DNA from: Microbacterium stercoris
GTDB lineage: Bacteria; Actinomycetota; Actinomycetes; Actinomycetales; Microbacteriaceae
Assembly: GCF_017592545.1 (NCBI RefSeq)
Contig: NZ_JAGFOA010000004.1
Location: 248,001 to 312,000, forward strand
DNA: 64,000 bases
Reading direction: 5' to 3'
Below, in pieces: positions 23,670 through 31,504 of this stretch. The notes under the pieces are model-generated. The model saw only the letters and a list, made by a program, of their open reading frames with translations. It had not been told where the DNA came from and made no database searches. The position numbers and the translations under genes are program-made. How positions within the stretch are numbered: position 1 is the first letter of the stretch; each line of letters begins with the position of its first letter.

Positions 23670-24755
23670 TCAGTACCTCACCCGGGGGTCGATCAGGGCC
23701 GCGATGATGTCGACCACGAAGTTGGTGACCGCGACGATCACGGCGAGCAGTGCGACGATGCCCTGCACGGCGACGAAATCGCGCGCGCCCAGGTAGTGCG
23801 AGAGCTGGAACCCGAGACCCTGCCACTCGAAGGTGGTCTCGGTCAGCACGGCCCCACCCAGCAGCATGGCGATCTGCATGCCGATCACCGTGATGATCGG
23901 GATGAGCGCCGGCTTGTAGGCGTGCTTGCTGACGAGGCGCACCTCGCCGATGCCGCGCGAGCGGGCCGCGTCGATGTAGGGCATGGACAGCGTGCCGATG
24001 ACGTTGGTGCGCACGAGACGCAGGAACACGCCCGCGGTCAGCAGGCCGAGCGCGATGCCCGGCAGCAGGGCGTGCGAGAGCACGTCGCCGATGGCGGTGG
24101 CGGAGCCGGATCGGATCGCGTCGATCAGGTAGATGCCCGTCGGGTCCTCGAGTCGACCGAGTGCGATCTCGACGCGCGGCGATGCGCGGCCCGAGGTCGG
24201 AAGCACCCCCAGCCACACCGAGAAGATCAGCTTGAGCAGCAGGCCGGCGAAGAAGACCGGCGTCGCGTAGCAGAGGATCGCGAACACCCGCAGTACGGCG
24301 TCGCCCCAGCGGTCGCGCACCGCGGCGGCGATCATGCCGAGCGGGATGCCCACGATGAAGGCGATCAGCAGGGCGTAGATGGCGAGCTCGAGGGTCGCCC
24401 CGCCATACCGCAGCAGCAGCTCGGCGACCGGCTGGTTGTCGGTGATCGTGGTGCCGAAGTTGCCGGTCAGGATCTGGCCGAGGTACTCGAAGTACTGCAC
24501 GATGAGCGGCCGGTCATAGCCGGCGGCGTGGATGCGCTCGGCGAGCTGGTCGGCCGGCAGCCGACCGCCGAGGGCCGCGGTGAGCGGGTCGCCCGTGAGG
24601 CGCATGAAGAGGAACACCGTGGTCACCAGGATGAACACGGTCGGGAAGATCAGCAGGAACCGGATCAGGATGTACCGACCCAGCGAGCCGCCCGATCGCG
24701 AGCGGCGCGCGGCGCCGGTCGATGCGGGGGCCGGATCAGCGGTGAGGGCTGTCAC
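23670..24755 (-). CDS. Oligopeptide ABC transporter permease (OppB/DppB type)
   Basis: A 361-residue permease with the OppB opening LGRYILIRFLLIFPTVFILVTTVFLFMRLTGDP, a large periplasmic loop, then five helices with the EAA-type loop IDAARSRGIGEVRLVSKHAYKPALIPI. The C-terminal AALIDPRVRY is standard for this subfamily. It is separated from the binding-protein gene by 79 bases that hold a strong hairpin. Confidence 0.92.
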   Translation of the reverse strand: MTALTADPAPASTGAARRSRSGGSLGRYILIRFLLIFPTVFILVTTVFLFMRLTGDPLTAALGGRLPADQLAERIHAAGYDRPLIVQYFEYLGQILTGNFGTTITDNQPVAELLLRYGGATLELAIYALLIAFIVGIPLGMIAAAVRDRWGDAVLRVFAILCYATPVFFAGLLLKLIFSVWLGVLPTSGRASPRVEIALGRLEDPTGIYLIDAIRSGSATAIGDVLSHALLPGIALGLLTAGVFLRLVRTNVIGTLSMPYIDAARSRGIGEVRLVSKHAYKPALIPIITVIGMQIAMLLGGAVLTETTFEWQGLGFQLSHYLGARDFVAVQGIVALLAVIVAVTNFVVDIIAALIDPRVRY

Positions 24756-24792
24756 GACGGGATGTCCTTCGGGTGGAGAGGGCGGAGCATGA

Positions 24793-24827
24793 GGAAGGGG
24801 CGGTCTCGGGTTGAGACCGCCCCTTCC
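24793..24827 (-). terminator. Intercistronic hairpin between binding-protein and permease genes
   Basis: GGAAGGGGCGGTCTC (24793-24807) and GAGACCGCCCCTTCC (24813-24827) form a perfect 15-bp stem with a 5-base loop. It is placed between oppA-like and oppB-like genes, where such hairpins often act as a partial terminator or 3'-end stabiliser and keep the binding protein in excess over the permeases. Confidence 0.75.
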
Positions 24828-24834
24828 GAGTGCG

Positions 24835-26466
24835 TCAGCGCGTCAGCGGCGCGAAGCGCAGCTTGAACGACGCGTCGAGGACGACGCCCTCGATGTCGGA
24901 CTGCGACACGAGCGTCTGGGCGCCCTGGAGCAGCGGCACGGTCGAGAGGTCCGCGGCCACCTTGGCCTGGATGTCCTCGATCATGGCGGTGCGCTCGGCG
25001 GCATCCGGGGTCACGGCCTGCTTCAGGATCAGGTCGTTCACCTCGGGGTTGTCGTAGTGGTTGCCGAGGAAGTTCTCCTTGAGGAAGAACGGCGCGAGGT
25101 AGTTGTCGGCGTCCGAGTAGTCCGGGAACCAGCCGAGCTGGTAGGCGGGGTACACGTCGGCGGTGCGGTCCTTGGAGTACTGCACCCACTCCGTCGACTT
25201 CAGGTCGACGTCGAACAGGCCGTCGGCCTCGAGCTGCTGCTCGACGAGGGCGTACTCGTCACCCGACGAGGGGCCGTAGTGGTCGGGGCTGAACTGCAGG
25301 CTCAACTTGACCGGGGTCGCGACGCCGGCGGCGTCGAGCAGCTCCTTGGCCTTGGCGGCATCGGGGCCGCCCTCACCGTCGCCGTAGAGACCCTTGAGCG
25401 CGTCGGTGGCGCCGGCGAAGCCCTCGGGCACGTACGAGTACAGCGGCGTGTAGGTGCCGTTGTAGACCTGGTCGCTGATCGCCTCGCGGTCGACCAGCGA
25501 CGCGACCGCCTGGCGCACGGCGAGCGCCTTGGCCGGGTCGGCCTCGGGCGTCGTGGCGCCGAACGGCTGCGTGTTGAAGTTGAAGACGATGTAGCGGATC
25601 TCGCCGCCCGGGCCCTCGTGGACCGTGAGCTCCTCGTCGCCCTGCAGATCGGCGATGTCGGTCGGCGCGAGGCTGCGGTATGCGACGTCCACGTCGCCCT
25701 GCTGCACGCCGAGCTTGAGGTTCGACGACTCGGAGTAGTAGCTGAGGATCACGCCGTCGTTCGCCGGCGCGTCGAGCAGACCCTTGTACTCGGGGTTCGG
25801 GGTGAACTCGACCGTCTCGTTGAACTTGTACGAGCTGATCGTGTAGGGGCCGCCGAAGGCGTTCGCGTCGACGATGTCCTTGTCGGGGGTGATGGCGTCG
25901 GCCGAGAAGGTCTCCTCATCGACGATGGCACCCGGGAAGCTCGTCAGGATGAACGGGAAGACCTGATCGTTCTCCGTCTTGAGCGTGAAGACCACCGTGG
26001 TGTCGTCGGGGGTCTCGACCGACTCGAGGTTGTACAGCAGCGACGAGGCGCCGTTCGGGTCGGCGATCTTGAGGTTGCGGTCGAACGAGAACTTGACGTC
26101 GCTCGAGGTGAGCTCGTTGCCGTTCGCCCACTTCAGGCCCTCGGGAAGGGTGACCGTGTACTCGGTGGGCGAGGTGAACTCGGCCGACTCGGCGAGGTCG
26201 GGCACGACATCGGTCTCGTTGTAGTTCGTGTTGACGAGGTACGGGAAGACCTGCGTCTGCACGGCGAGCGAGCCGTTGTCGTAGGAGCCGGCGGGGTCGA
26301 GCGTGGTGACCTTGTCGGTGGTGCCGACGAGGATCAGGTTGTCGCCGCCGGACGCGTTGCCGTCGCCATCGCCGCCGCCGCTGGCGCAGCCCGCGAGGGT
26401 GAGCGCCGCGACCGCCGGGACGACAGCGACGAGCGCGAGACGGCGCCTGTTGCTGGTGGTGCCCAT
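24835..26466 (-). CDS. Oligopeptide ABC transporter substrate-binding lipoprotein
   Basis: A 543-residue SBP family 5 protein that captures peptides or related solutes outside the membrane. The signal peptide with lipobox LTLAGC (lipidated C27) is followed by a Gly-rich linker. The family pattern ...PTEYTVTLPEGLKWANGNELTSSDVKFSFDR lies in the first third, and WVQYSKDRTADVYPAYQLGWFPDY near the end suggests a dipeptide/oligopeptide-type pocket. Ribosome site AAAGAGG precedes the ATG. First gene of a four-gene minus-strand operon. Confidence 0.92.
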   Translation of the reverse strand: MGTTSNRRRLALVAVVPAVAALTLAGCASGGGDGDGNASGGDNLILVGTTDKVTTLDPAGSYDNGSLAVQTQVFPYLVNTNYNETDVVPDLAESAEFTSPTEYTVTLPEGLKWANGNELTSSDVKFSFDRNLKIADPNGASSLLYNLESVETPDDTTVVFTLKTENDQVFPFILTSFPGAIVDEETFSADAITPDKDIVDANAFGGPYTISSYKFNETVEFTPNPEYKGLLDAPANDGVILSYYSESSNLKLGVQQGDVDVAYRSLAPTDIADLQGDEELTVHEGPGGEIRYIVFNFNTQPFGATTPEADPAKALAVRQAVASLVDREAISDQVYNGTYTPLYSYVPEGFAGATDALKGLYGDGEGGPDAAKAKELLDAAGVATPVKLSLQFSPDHYGPSSGDEYALVEQQLEADGLFDVDLKSTEWVQYSKDRTADVYPAYQLGWFPDYSDADNYLAPFFLKENFLGNHYDNPEVNDLILKQAVTPDAAERTAMIEDIQAKVAADLSTVPLLQGAQTLVSQSDIEGVVLDASFKLRFAPLTR

Positions 26467-26597
26467 GGGGTGCCTCTTTCTAGAAGCGGATCACACGTCG
26501 CTGTGGTGACCGGTGATCCGGGGGGGATTGCGCCGGTGGGGATGGCGCGATGCGGCCCATGCTTACACATGGATCAGGGAATGGACGTGTCCGCCGC

Positions 26598-26616
26598 TCA
26601 GAATCGACCGTTCTGA
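26598..26616. promoter_or_regulatory. Inverted repeat upstream of the first opp operon
   Basis: TCAGAA (26598-26603), seven bases, TTCTGA (26611-26616) lie about 130 bases upstream of the binding-protein gene in a 220-base intergenic region. Possible operator. No regulator gene is adjacent and no clear -35/-10 pair is visible here. Confidence 0.25.
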
Positions 26617-26686
26617 TCACGAATCCGGCGTGTCGCCGATCAGACTGTTACATGCCGGACACATCCTGCGGACGCTTCGCCCCGAT

Positions 26687-27577
26687 TCAGGACGTCGGCG
26701 ACGTCGGGCGCCACGCGTCGAGGATGCGTGCGCGCAGCTCGTTGCCGCGCTCGGCGAAGACGCGCTGACGGCGCACGTAGGTGGCCTTGCCCTCGGGCGT
26801 CTCGATGCGCACCGGCTCGATGCCCCAGGCACTCAGATCGTAGGGCGCGGCCTCCATGTCGAGCTGCCGGATGTCACGCGCCAACTCGAACGCGTCCAGC
26901 AGCAGCTCGCCCGGCACGAGTGGGCCGAGCTTGACGGCCCACTTGTAGACATCCATGCCCGCGTGCAGGCAGCCGGGCTGATCCATCTCGGGTTGCCGGT
27001 CGCGCGTGGGCGCCATCGCGTTGCGGGGCGCCGCGTCGGGGGTGAAGAAGCGGAACGCGTCGAAGTGCGAGCACTTGAGCTCGTGGCTGTCGACGACCGC
27101 GTCCGTGTCGGCTTGCCCCAGGCGCAGGGGCACGGGGTGCCGGTGCTCGTCCTGGCGGTACACCATGGCCCACTCGTGCAGGCCGAAGCAGTCGAAGCGC
27201 CCCGGGCGTTCCGCCGTGCGGCGCAGCATGATCTCGATGAGGCGGGCGAGCGGCGCCTTCTCCGCGGCGAAAGCGGCGGCATCCACCCTGAGAGATCCGG
27301 GATCGGACCCCGGCGCATACCAGCGCCAGCCGGCGCGGGCAGAGTCGGCGGCATCGGCGAGCTCGGAGCGCGCGCCCGGATGCCAGCGACGCAGGATCGC
27401 CGGCTTGTAGCCGTAGTACGTGAAGAGGAAGTCCCACACGGGGTGCTTCTCGCCGCGCGCCGCGCGTTCACGATGCGCGGCGGTCAGGGCATCGGCCCGG
27501 GCCTCATGGGCTTCCTCTCGGGCGTGCCAGACGGCGGGCGCGAGACGGACGGCCGGCGACGCCTCGAGCGTCGACAT
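26687..27577 (-). CDS. Conserved actinobacterial protein of unknown function
   Basis: A 296-residue soluble protein. Conserved-looking blocks are HPVWDFLFTYYGYKPAILRRWHPG (about 47-70), FDCFGLHEWAMVYR (about 127-140), SHELKCSHFDAFRFF and a C-terminal GNELRARILDAW. Actinobacterial homologues are often labelled 3-methyladenine DNA glycosylase, but I see no helix-hairpin-helix or known glycosylase motif, so I leave the function open. The His/Cys-rich blocks could bind a metal. The ATG at 27577 lies two bases past the stop of the aminopeptidase gene, so the two are probably co-transcribed. Confidence 0.7.
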   Translation of the reverse strand: MSTLEASPAVRLAPAVWHAREEAHEARADALTAAHRERAARGEKHPVWDFLFTYYGYKPAILRRWHPGARSELADAADSARAGWRWYAPGSDPGSLRVDAAAFAAEKAPLARLIEIMLRRTAERPGRFDCFGLHEWAMVYRQDEHRHPVPLRLGQADTDAVVDSHELKCSHFDAFRFFTPDAAPRNAMAPTRDRQPEMDQPGCLHAGMDVYKWAVKLGPLVPGELLLDAFELARDIRQLDMEAAPYDLSAWGIEPVRIETPEGKATYVRRQRVFAERGNELRARILDAWRPTSPTS

Positions 27578-27579
27578 GA

Positions 27580-28869
27580 TCAGCGGTCGAGCACCGCGCG
27601 CATCGCGCGGGACAGGTACCAGGGATCCACCACGGCGGTGAGCTCGCGCGCCGAGTGCATGGACAGGATGGGCACGCCGACATCGACGGTGCGGATGCCG
27701 AGGCGCGTGGCGGTGATCGGCCCGATGGTCGAGCCGCAGGGCATCGCATTGTTCGACACGAACTCCTGGGTGGGGACACCGGCGCTCTCGCAGGCGGCGT
27801 TCCACGCCGCGGCTCCGTGCGCATCGGTCGCGTACTTCTGGCTGGCGTTGATCTTCAGGATCGGCCCGCCGCCCGCCACCGGCTTGTTGACCGGGTCGTG
27901 GCGCTCGGGGTAGTTGGGGTGGATCGCGTGGCCCACGTCGCTCGAGATGTGCAGCGAGGCCGCGAACGCCTGCGCGCGCTGGCCCGCATCGGCGCCCAGA
28001 GCGGAGGAGATGCGCAGAAGCACGTCCTCCAGGAAGGGGCCGGCGGCGCCCGAGCGCGATCCCGACCCGATCTCCTCGTGGTCGAAGCTCGCGAACACGG
28101 CGATCGAGCGCTCGGGTTCGACCTCGAGCTGGGCGACGAGCCCGGCGTGGGTGGACAGCAGGTTGTCGAGGCGGCCGGAGGCGAAGAGCTCGCCGGCGGC
28201 CCCGAGCGTGCGCGGCTCCTGCGTGTCGGCGACCACGATGTCGTAGCCGCCGATGTCCGCCGCGCGGATGCCGGCCTGGTCGCCGAGCAGCTGCAGGATG
28301 TCGGCGTCGAACGGATCGCCCAGTCCCCACACCGGCTGCGTGTGGCGCTGCTTGTCGAGTGCCAGGCCGTCGTTCACGCCCCGGTCGAGGTGGATCGCGA
28401 GCTGGGGGATCCGCATGAGCGGACCCGTGCGCACGATGTGCTCCTCACCCGCGAGAGTGACGAGACGGCCGGCGAGCTCGAGCTCGCGATCGAGCCATGA
28501 GTTCAGGAGCGGGCCGCCGTAGACCTCGACTCCGAGCTGCCACCACTCACCGGGGCCGAGGGTCGTGGGCTTGGGCTTGAGCTTGAAGCCGGGGGAGTCG
28601 GTGTGGGCTCCGACGATCGTGAACGCCGTGGTGCCGTCGGCGCTGTCGGGGAGCGAGAAGACCACGGCCGATCCATCGCGCACCACGACATAGCGGCCGC
28701 CGGGCGCGATGCTCCAGGCCTCGGTCTCGATCAGCCTGGTGCAGCCGGCGCTCTCGGCACGACGCGCGATCTCGGCGGCCGCGTGGAACGACGACGGCGA
28801 GGCCATGACGAACGCGGCGAGATCCTCGATGTGGGCGCGGGCGTCGGCGGGAACACGATCGGAGGTCAT
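27580..28869 (-). CDS. M18 family aminopeptidase
   Basis: A 429-residue zinc aminopeptidase (ApeB/aspartyl aminopeptidase family) that removes N-terminal residues from peptides in the cytoplasm. Metal- and catalysis-related blocks are GAHTDSPGFKLKPKP, DHEEIGS, SSDVGHAIHPNYPERHDP and the C-terminal ILSMHSARE. The length fits the family. A leaderless -10 GATACT (complement of 28877-28882) ends seven bases before the ATG. Peptide importers in the same window make a peptide-salvage role plausible. Confidence 0.93.
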   Translation of the reverse strand: MTSDRVPADARAHIEDLAAFVMASPSSFHAAAEIARRAESAGCTRLIETEAWSIAPGGRYVVVRDGSAVVFSLPDSADGTTAFTIVGAHTDSPGFKLKPKPTTLGPGEWWQLGVEVYGGPLLNSWLDRELELAGRLVTLAGEEHIVRTGPLMRIPQLAIHLDRGVNDGLALDKQRHTQPVWGLGDPFDADILQLLGDQAGIRAADIGGYDIVVADTQEPRTLGAAGELFASGRLDNLLSTHAGLVAQLEVEPERSIAVFASFDHEEIGSGSRSGAAGPFLEDVLLRISSALGADAGQRAQAFAASLHISSDVGHAIHPNYPERHDPVNKPVAGGGPILKINASQKYATDAHGAAAWNAACESAGVPTQEFVSNNAMPCGSTIGPITATRLGIRTVDVGVPILSMHSARELTAVVDPWYLSRAMRAVLDR

Positions 28870-28909
28870 GGCATCCAGTATCGCCCGCCGCCCTGACCGA
28901 GAGCCCTGA

Positions 28910-29629
28910 TCAGGAGTCGAGGGGCTCGATCAGCGCGGGGGAGTTGTTGCGCACGTTGCCGACCGCCGTGTCGACCGGATGCCAGGCGAGGGTCTCGGCG
29001 ACGTAGGGCGCGGCGTCCACGGCCGCATCGAGCACGTCGCGCGGGTAGTCGACGGTGGGGTCGAGCCAGGCGTCGGCGTGGTCCTGGTCCATGAACACCG
29101 GCATGCGTCCGTGGATCGAGCCGAGCGGTCCCATCGCCTCGCGGGTCAGGATCGTGAAGCTCAGCACCCAGCGGTCGGGCGCGTCGTCGGCCTTCGACGG
29201 ATCCTTCCACCACTCGTACAGTCCGGCGAACAGCAGGGGAGATCCGTCTTCGGGGTGGATGAAGTGCGGGATCTTCGTCTTGCCGTCGGCCTGCAGCTGC
29301 CATTCGTAATAGCCCGTCGAGGGGATGATCGCGCGTCGCTTCTGCAGCGCGTTCTTGAACATCGCCTTCTCTTCGAGCTCCTCCGAGCGGGCGTTGAATG
29401 CCCTCGCCCCGATCGAGAGGTCTTTGGCCCACGAGGGCACGAGGCCCCATCGCGCGGGCTCGAGACGGCGGGTGGGTGGCTCGGTCTTCGCCGAGTCGAG
29501 CACCACCGCGACCGGATCGGTCGGCGCCACGTTGTACGAGGGCGGTGGCAGCTCGTCGGCCACCAGATCCACCCGCAGCTCGCCCACGAGCTCGTTTCCC
29601 GCCTTCGCCACGACGAATCGTCCGCACAT
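28910..29629 (-). CDS. SOS response-associated peptidase, SRAP/YedK family
   Basis: A 239-residue DNA-protein-crosslink sensor that forms a thiazolidine with abasic sites in single-stranded DNA. After Met removal the catalytic Cys2 of MCGRF becomes N-terminal, so this start must be correct. FNARSEELEEKAMFKNALQKRR and PSTGYYEW (active-site Glu) are diagnostic, and IHGRMPVFM contains the family His. TACGCT (complement of 29636-29641) ends six bases before the ATG, giving a leaderless mRNA with an intact Met-Cys start. No LexA box is obvious. Confidence 0.94.
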   Translation of the reverse strand: MCGRFVVAKAGNELVGELRVDLVADELPPPSYNVAPTDPVAVVLDSAKTEPPTRRLEPARWGLVPSWAKDLSIGARAFNARSEELEEKAMFKNALQKRRAIIPSTGYYEWQLQADGKTKIPHFIHPEDGSPLLFAGLYEWWKDPSKADDAPDRWVLSFTILTREAMGPLGSIHGRMPVFMDQDHADAWLDPTVDYPRDVLDAAVDAAPYVAETLAWHPVDTAVGNVRNNSPALIEPLDS

Positions 29630-29676
29630 GCCGCCAGCGTAGGCCCGTCCTCCGACATTCGCCGGAGGCGGGTGGA

Positions 29677-30711
29677 TCAGTTCTCCGGCGGGAGCAGTCC
29701 GACGTGCTCGAGTCGCTCGGCGAGACCGGCTCCGTCGTCGGCGGTCACCCAGGGGATGTCCGCACCGGAGTGATCGTTCACGGCCGTGCGGCCACCGGCC
29801 AGTACGGCCTCAGCGGGGGAGAGGCGCCGGATCGCCACACCGGCGACGGACTCAGGATGCTCGCTCGTGAACTGCGTGTAGATCGCGTCGTCGTGCTGTC
29901 CGTCGTCGCCGACGAGCAGCCACTTCACATCGGGGAACTCCGAGGCCAGCCGACGCAGATTGGTGAGCTTGTGCTCGCTGCCTGAGCGGAACCATCGGTC
30001 GTGCGTCGGGCCCCAGTCGGTGAGGAGCAGGGAACCGGCGGGGTAGAGGTGCCGGCTCAGGAAGCGAGTGAGAGTCGGGGCGACGTTCCATGCGCCCGTC
30101 GACAGGTAGAGCATCGGCGCTCCGGGCTCCCGGCGCGCGAGGCGACCCAGCAGCACCGCCATGCCGGGCACGGGCTGCCGCGCGTGCTCGTCGCGCACGA
30201 ACGAGTTCCAGGCGGCGAGCAGCGGGCGGGGCAGCGCGGTCACCATCACGGTGTCGTCCACGTCGCTCACGACGCCATGGCGCGCGCCCGGCGCGATGAC
30301 CTGCAGCACCGACTCGCTCGATTCGCTGCCCTCGACGGAGGCCTCCACCTTCTGCCACCCGGGCAGCAGGTCGGCCTCGAGGCGCGCATCGATGACTCCG
30401 CCGCCGTCCGCGGCCACCTCGTGTGTGCGTCCGCCGATCGTGATGCGCACCGTGGCGTAGCCGACCGGGATGCTCGCGAAGGCGCGCCAGCCGCGCACAC
30501 GCGCGCGCTCACCCGGCTTCGTGGACTTCACGGGCGGCACGATCAGCACCCGGCCGAGCACCCGCACCCAGCCGTCACCCCCGTAGCCCGGGAACAGCAG
30601 CACCGTCGGCTTGCGGCCGCGTCTGCGCGCCCGCCTCTCCCGCCACGCGTGCACGCGGCGCTCGATGCGGGCGATCCAGAGGATCCTGTCTCGGGGGGCT
30701 TTCGGGGACAT
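29677..30711 (-). CDS. App1-like phosphatidate phosphatase family protein (DUF2183)
   Basis: A 344-residue protein. A basic N-terminus (residues 1-37) precedes a beta-rich segment and the C-terminal DUF2183 catalytic domain. Motif I is VSDVDDTVMVT (DxDxT phosphatase signature), then LYLSTGAWNVAP and GDDGQHDD. Yeast App1 dephosphorylates phosphatidate; bacterial substrates are not established. The start is supported by GACACT (complement of 30719-30724) seven bases upstream. A much longer upstream frame runs antisense through the DedA gene and is rejected. Confidence 0.88.
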   Translation of the reverse strand: MSPKAPRDRILWIARIERRVHAWRERRARRRGRKPTVLLFPGYGGDGWVRVLGRVLIVPPVKSTKPGERARVRGWRAFASIPVGYATVRITIGGRTHEVAADGGGVIDARLEADLLPGWQKVEASVEGSESSESVLQVIAPGARHGVVSDVDDTVMVTALPRPLLAAWNSFVRDEHARQPVPGMAVLLGRLARREPGAPMLYLSTGAWNVAPTLTRFLSRHLYPAGSLLLTDWGPTHDRWFRSGSEHKLTNLRRLASEFPDVKWLLVGDDGQHDDAIYTQFTSEHPESVAGVAIRRLSPAEAVLAGGRTAVNDHSGADIPWVTADDGAGLAERLEHVGLLPPEN

Positions 30712-30755
30712 CCGGTCCAGTGTCCCATGCGCGCCTGAACGGGCTGAGTCCGAGA

Positions 30756-31397
30756 TCATTCTTCGTCGAGGTGGCGCTTCTCGAAGCGGGAGATGAGCTT
30801 CTCGATGAGGAAGACAACACCCACCAGCAGGATGAGCCCCCCGACCAGCACGAACACCGCGCCCTGCGCCTCGCCGGCGAGCTCCCGGTACGACCCCGCG
30901 GCCGTCGCCGCGATGCCGACGTAGAGAGCCGCCCACAGGATGCAGGAGGGGGCCGCCCAGAGGATGAACCTGCGGAAGGAGTAATGGCTCATGCCGACCG
31001 TGAGCGGCACGAGCTGGCGCAGGACGGGCAGGAAGCGCGCGAGGAAGATCGCGAGCCCGCCTCGGCGGGAGAGGTAGCGCTCGGCGCGATCCCAGTTCTT
31101 CTCGCCGATCCGGCGCCCGATCCAGGAGGTTCGGATCCGGGGTCCGAGCCACCGCCCGATCCCGAAGCCGATGCTCTCTCCCACGAGCGATCCGAGTGCG
31201 GCGGCAGCCGCGAGCAGCACGCCCTCCCAGACCGAGGTGACCCCCATCGCCGCCACGATCACGATGGTGTCGCCGGGCACGATCAGGCCGATCACCACGC
31301 TGAGCTCGAGCAGCATGGCCACGCCCGCGATCGTCATGCGCAGCACGGGATCGACCGACTCGACCACGTCGAGGATCCAACCGAGCGCGTCGTCCAC
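30756..31397 (-). CDS. DedA family membrane protein
   Basis: A 213-residue inner-membrane protein of the DedA/SNARE-associated family, implicated in envelope maintenance and lipid-carrier flipping. The typical block is GESIGFGIGRWLGPRIRTSW, followed by GGLAIFLARFLPVLRQLVPLTVGMS with the conserved Arg pair. The C-terminus is charged. The GTG start is fixed by -10 TAGGCT (complement of 31404-31409) six bases before it, giving a leaderless transcript. Confidence 0.9.
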   Translation of the reverse strand: MDDALGWILDVVESVDPVLRMTIAGVAMLLELSVVIGLIVPGDTIVIVAAMGVTSVWEGVLLAAAAALGSLVGESIGFGIGRWLGPRIRTSWIGRRIGEKNWDRAERYLSRRGGLAIFLARFLPVLRQLVPLTVGMSHYSFRRFILWAAPSCILWAALYVGIAATAAGSYRELAGEAQGAVFVLVGGLILLVGVVFLIEKLISRFEKRHLDEE

Positions 31398-31504
31398 GGC
31401 ACGAGCCTAGGGCGGGCATGCCCTCGCGTGCCGATTGATACCCTGGGAACTCGCGCCGACGCGCTTTATCTCGGCCCTCCCACGATCGATTGGCAAGACC
31501 ACCC

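Noticed and set aside
31435..31471. TTGATA and TTATCT as a leuS promoter
   Set aside because: The spacing of about 25 bases is too long for a -35/-10 pair.
31398..31504. T-box or leucine leader upstream of leuS
   Set aside because: The gap is about 107 bases, and I see no specifier loop, no AGGGTGG-like T-box sequence and no leucine-rich frame.
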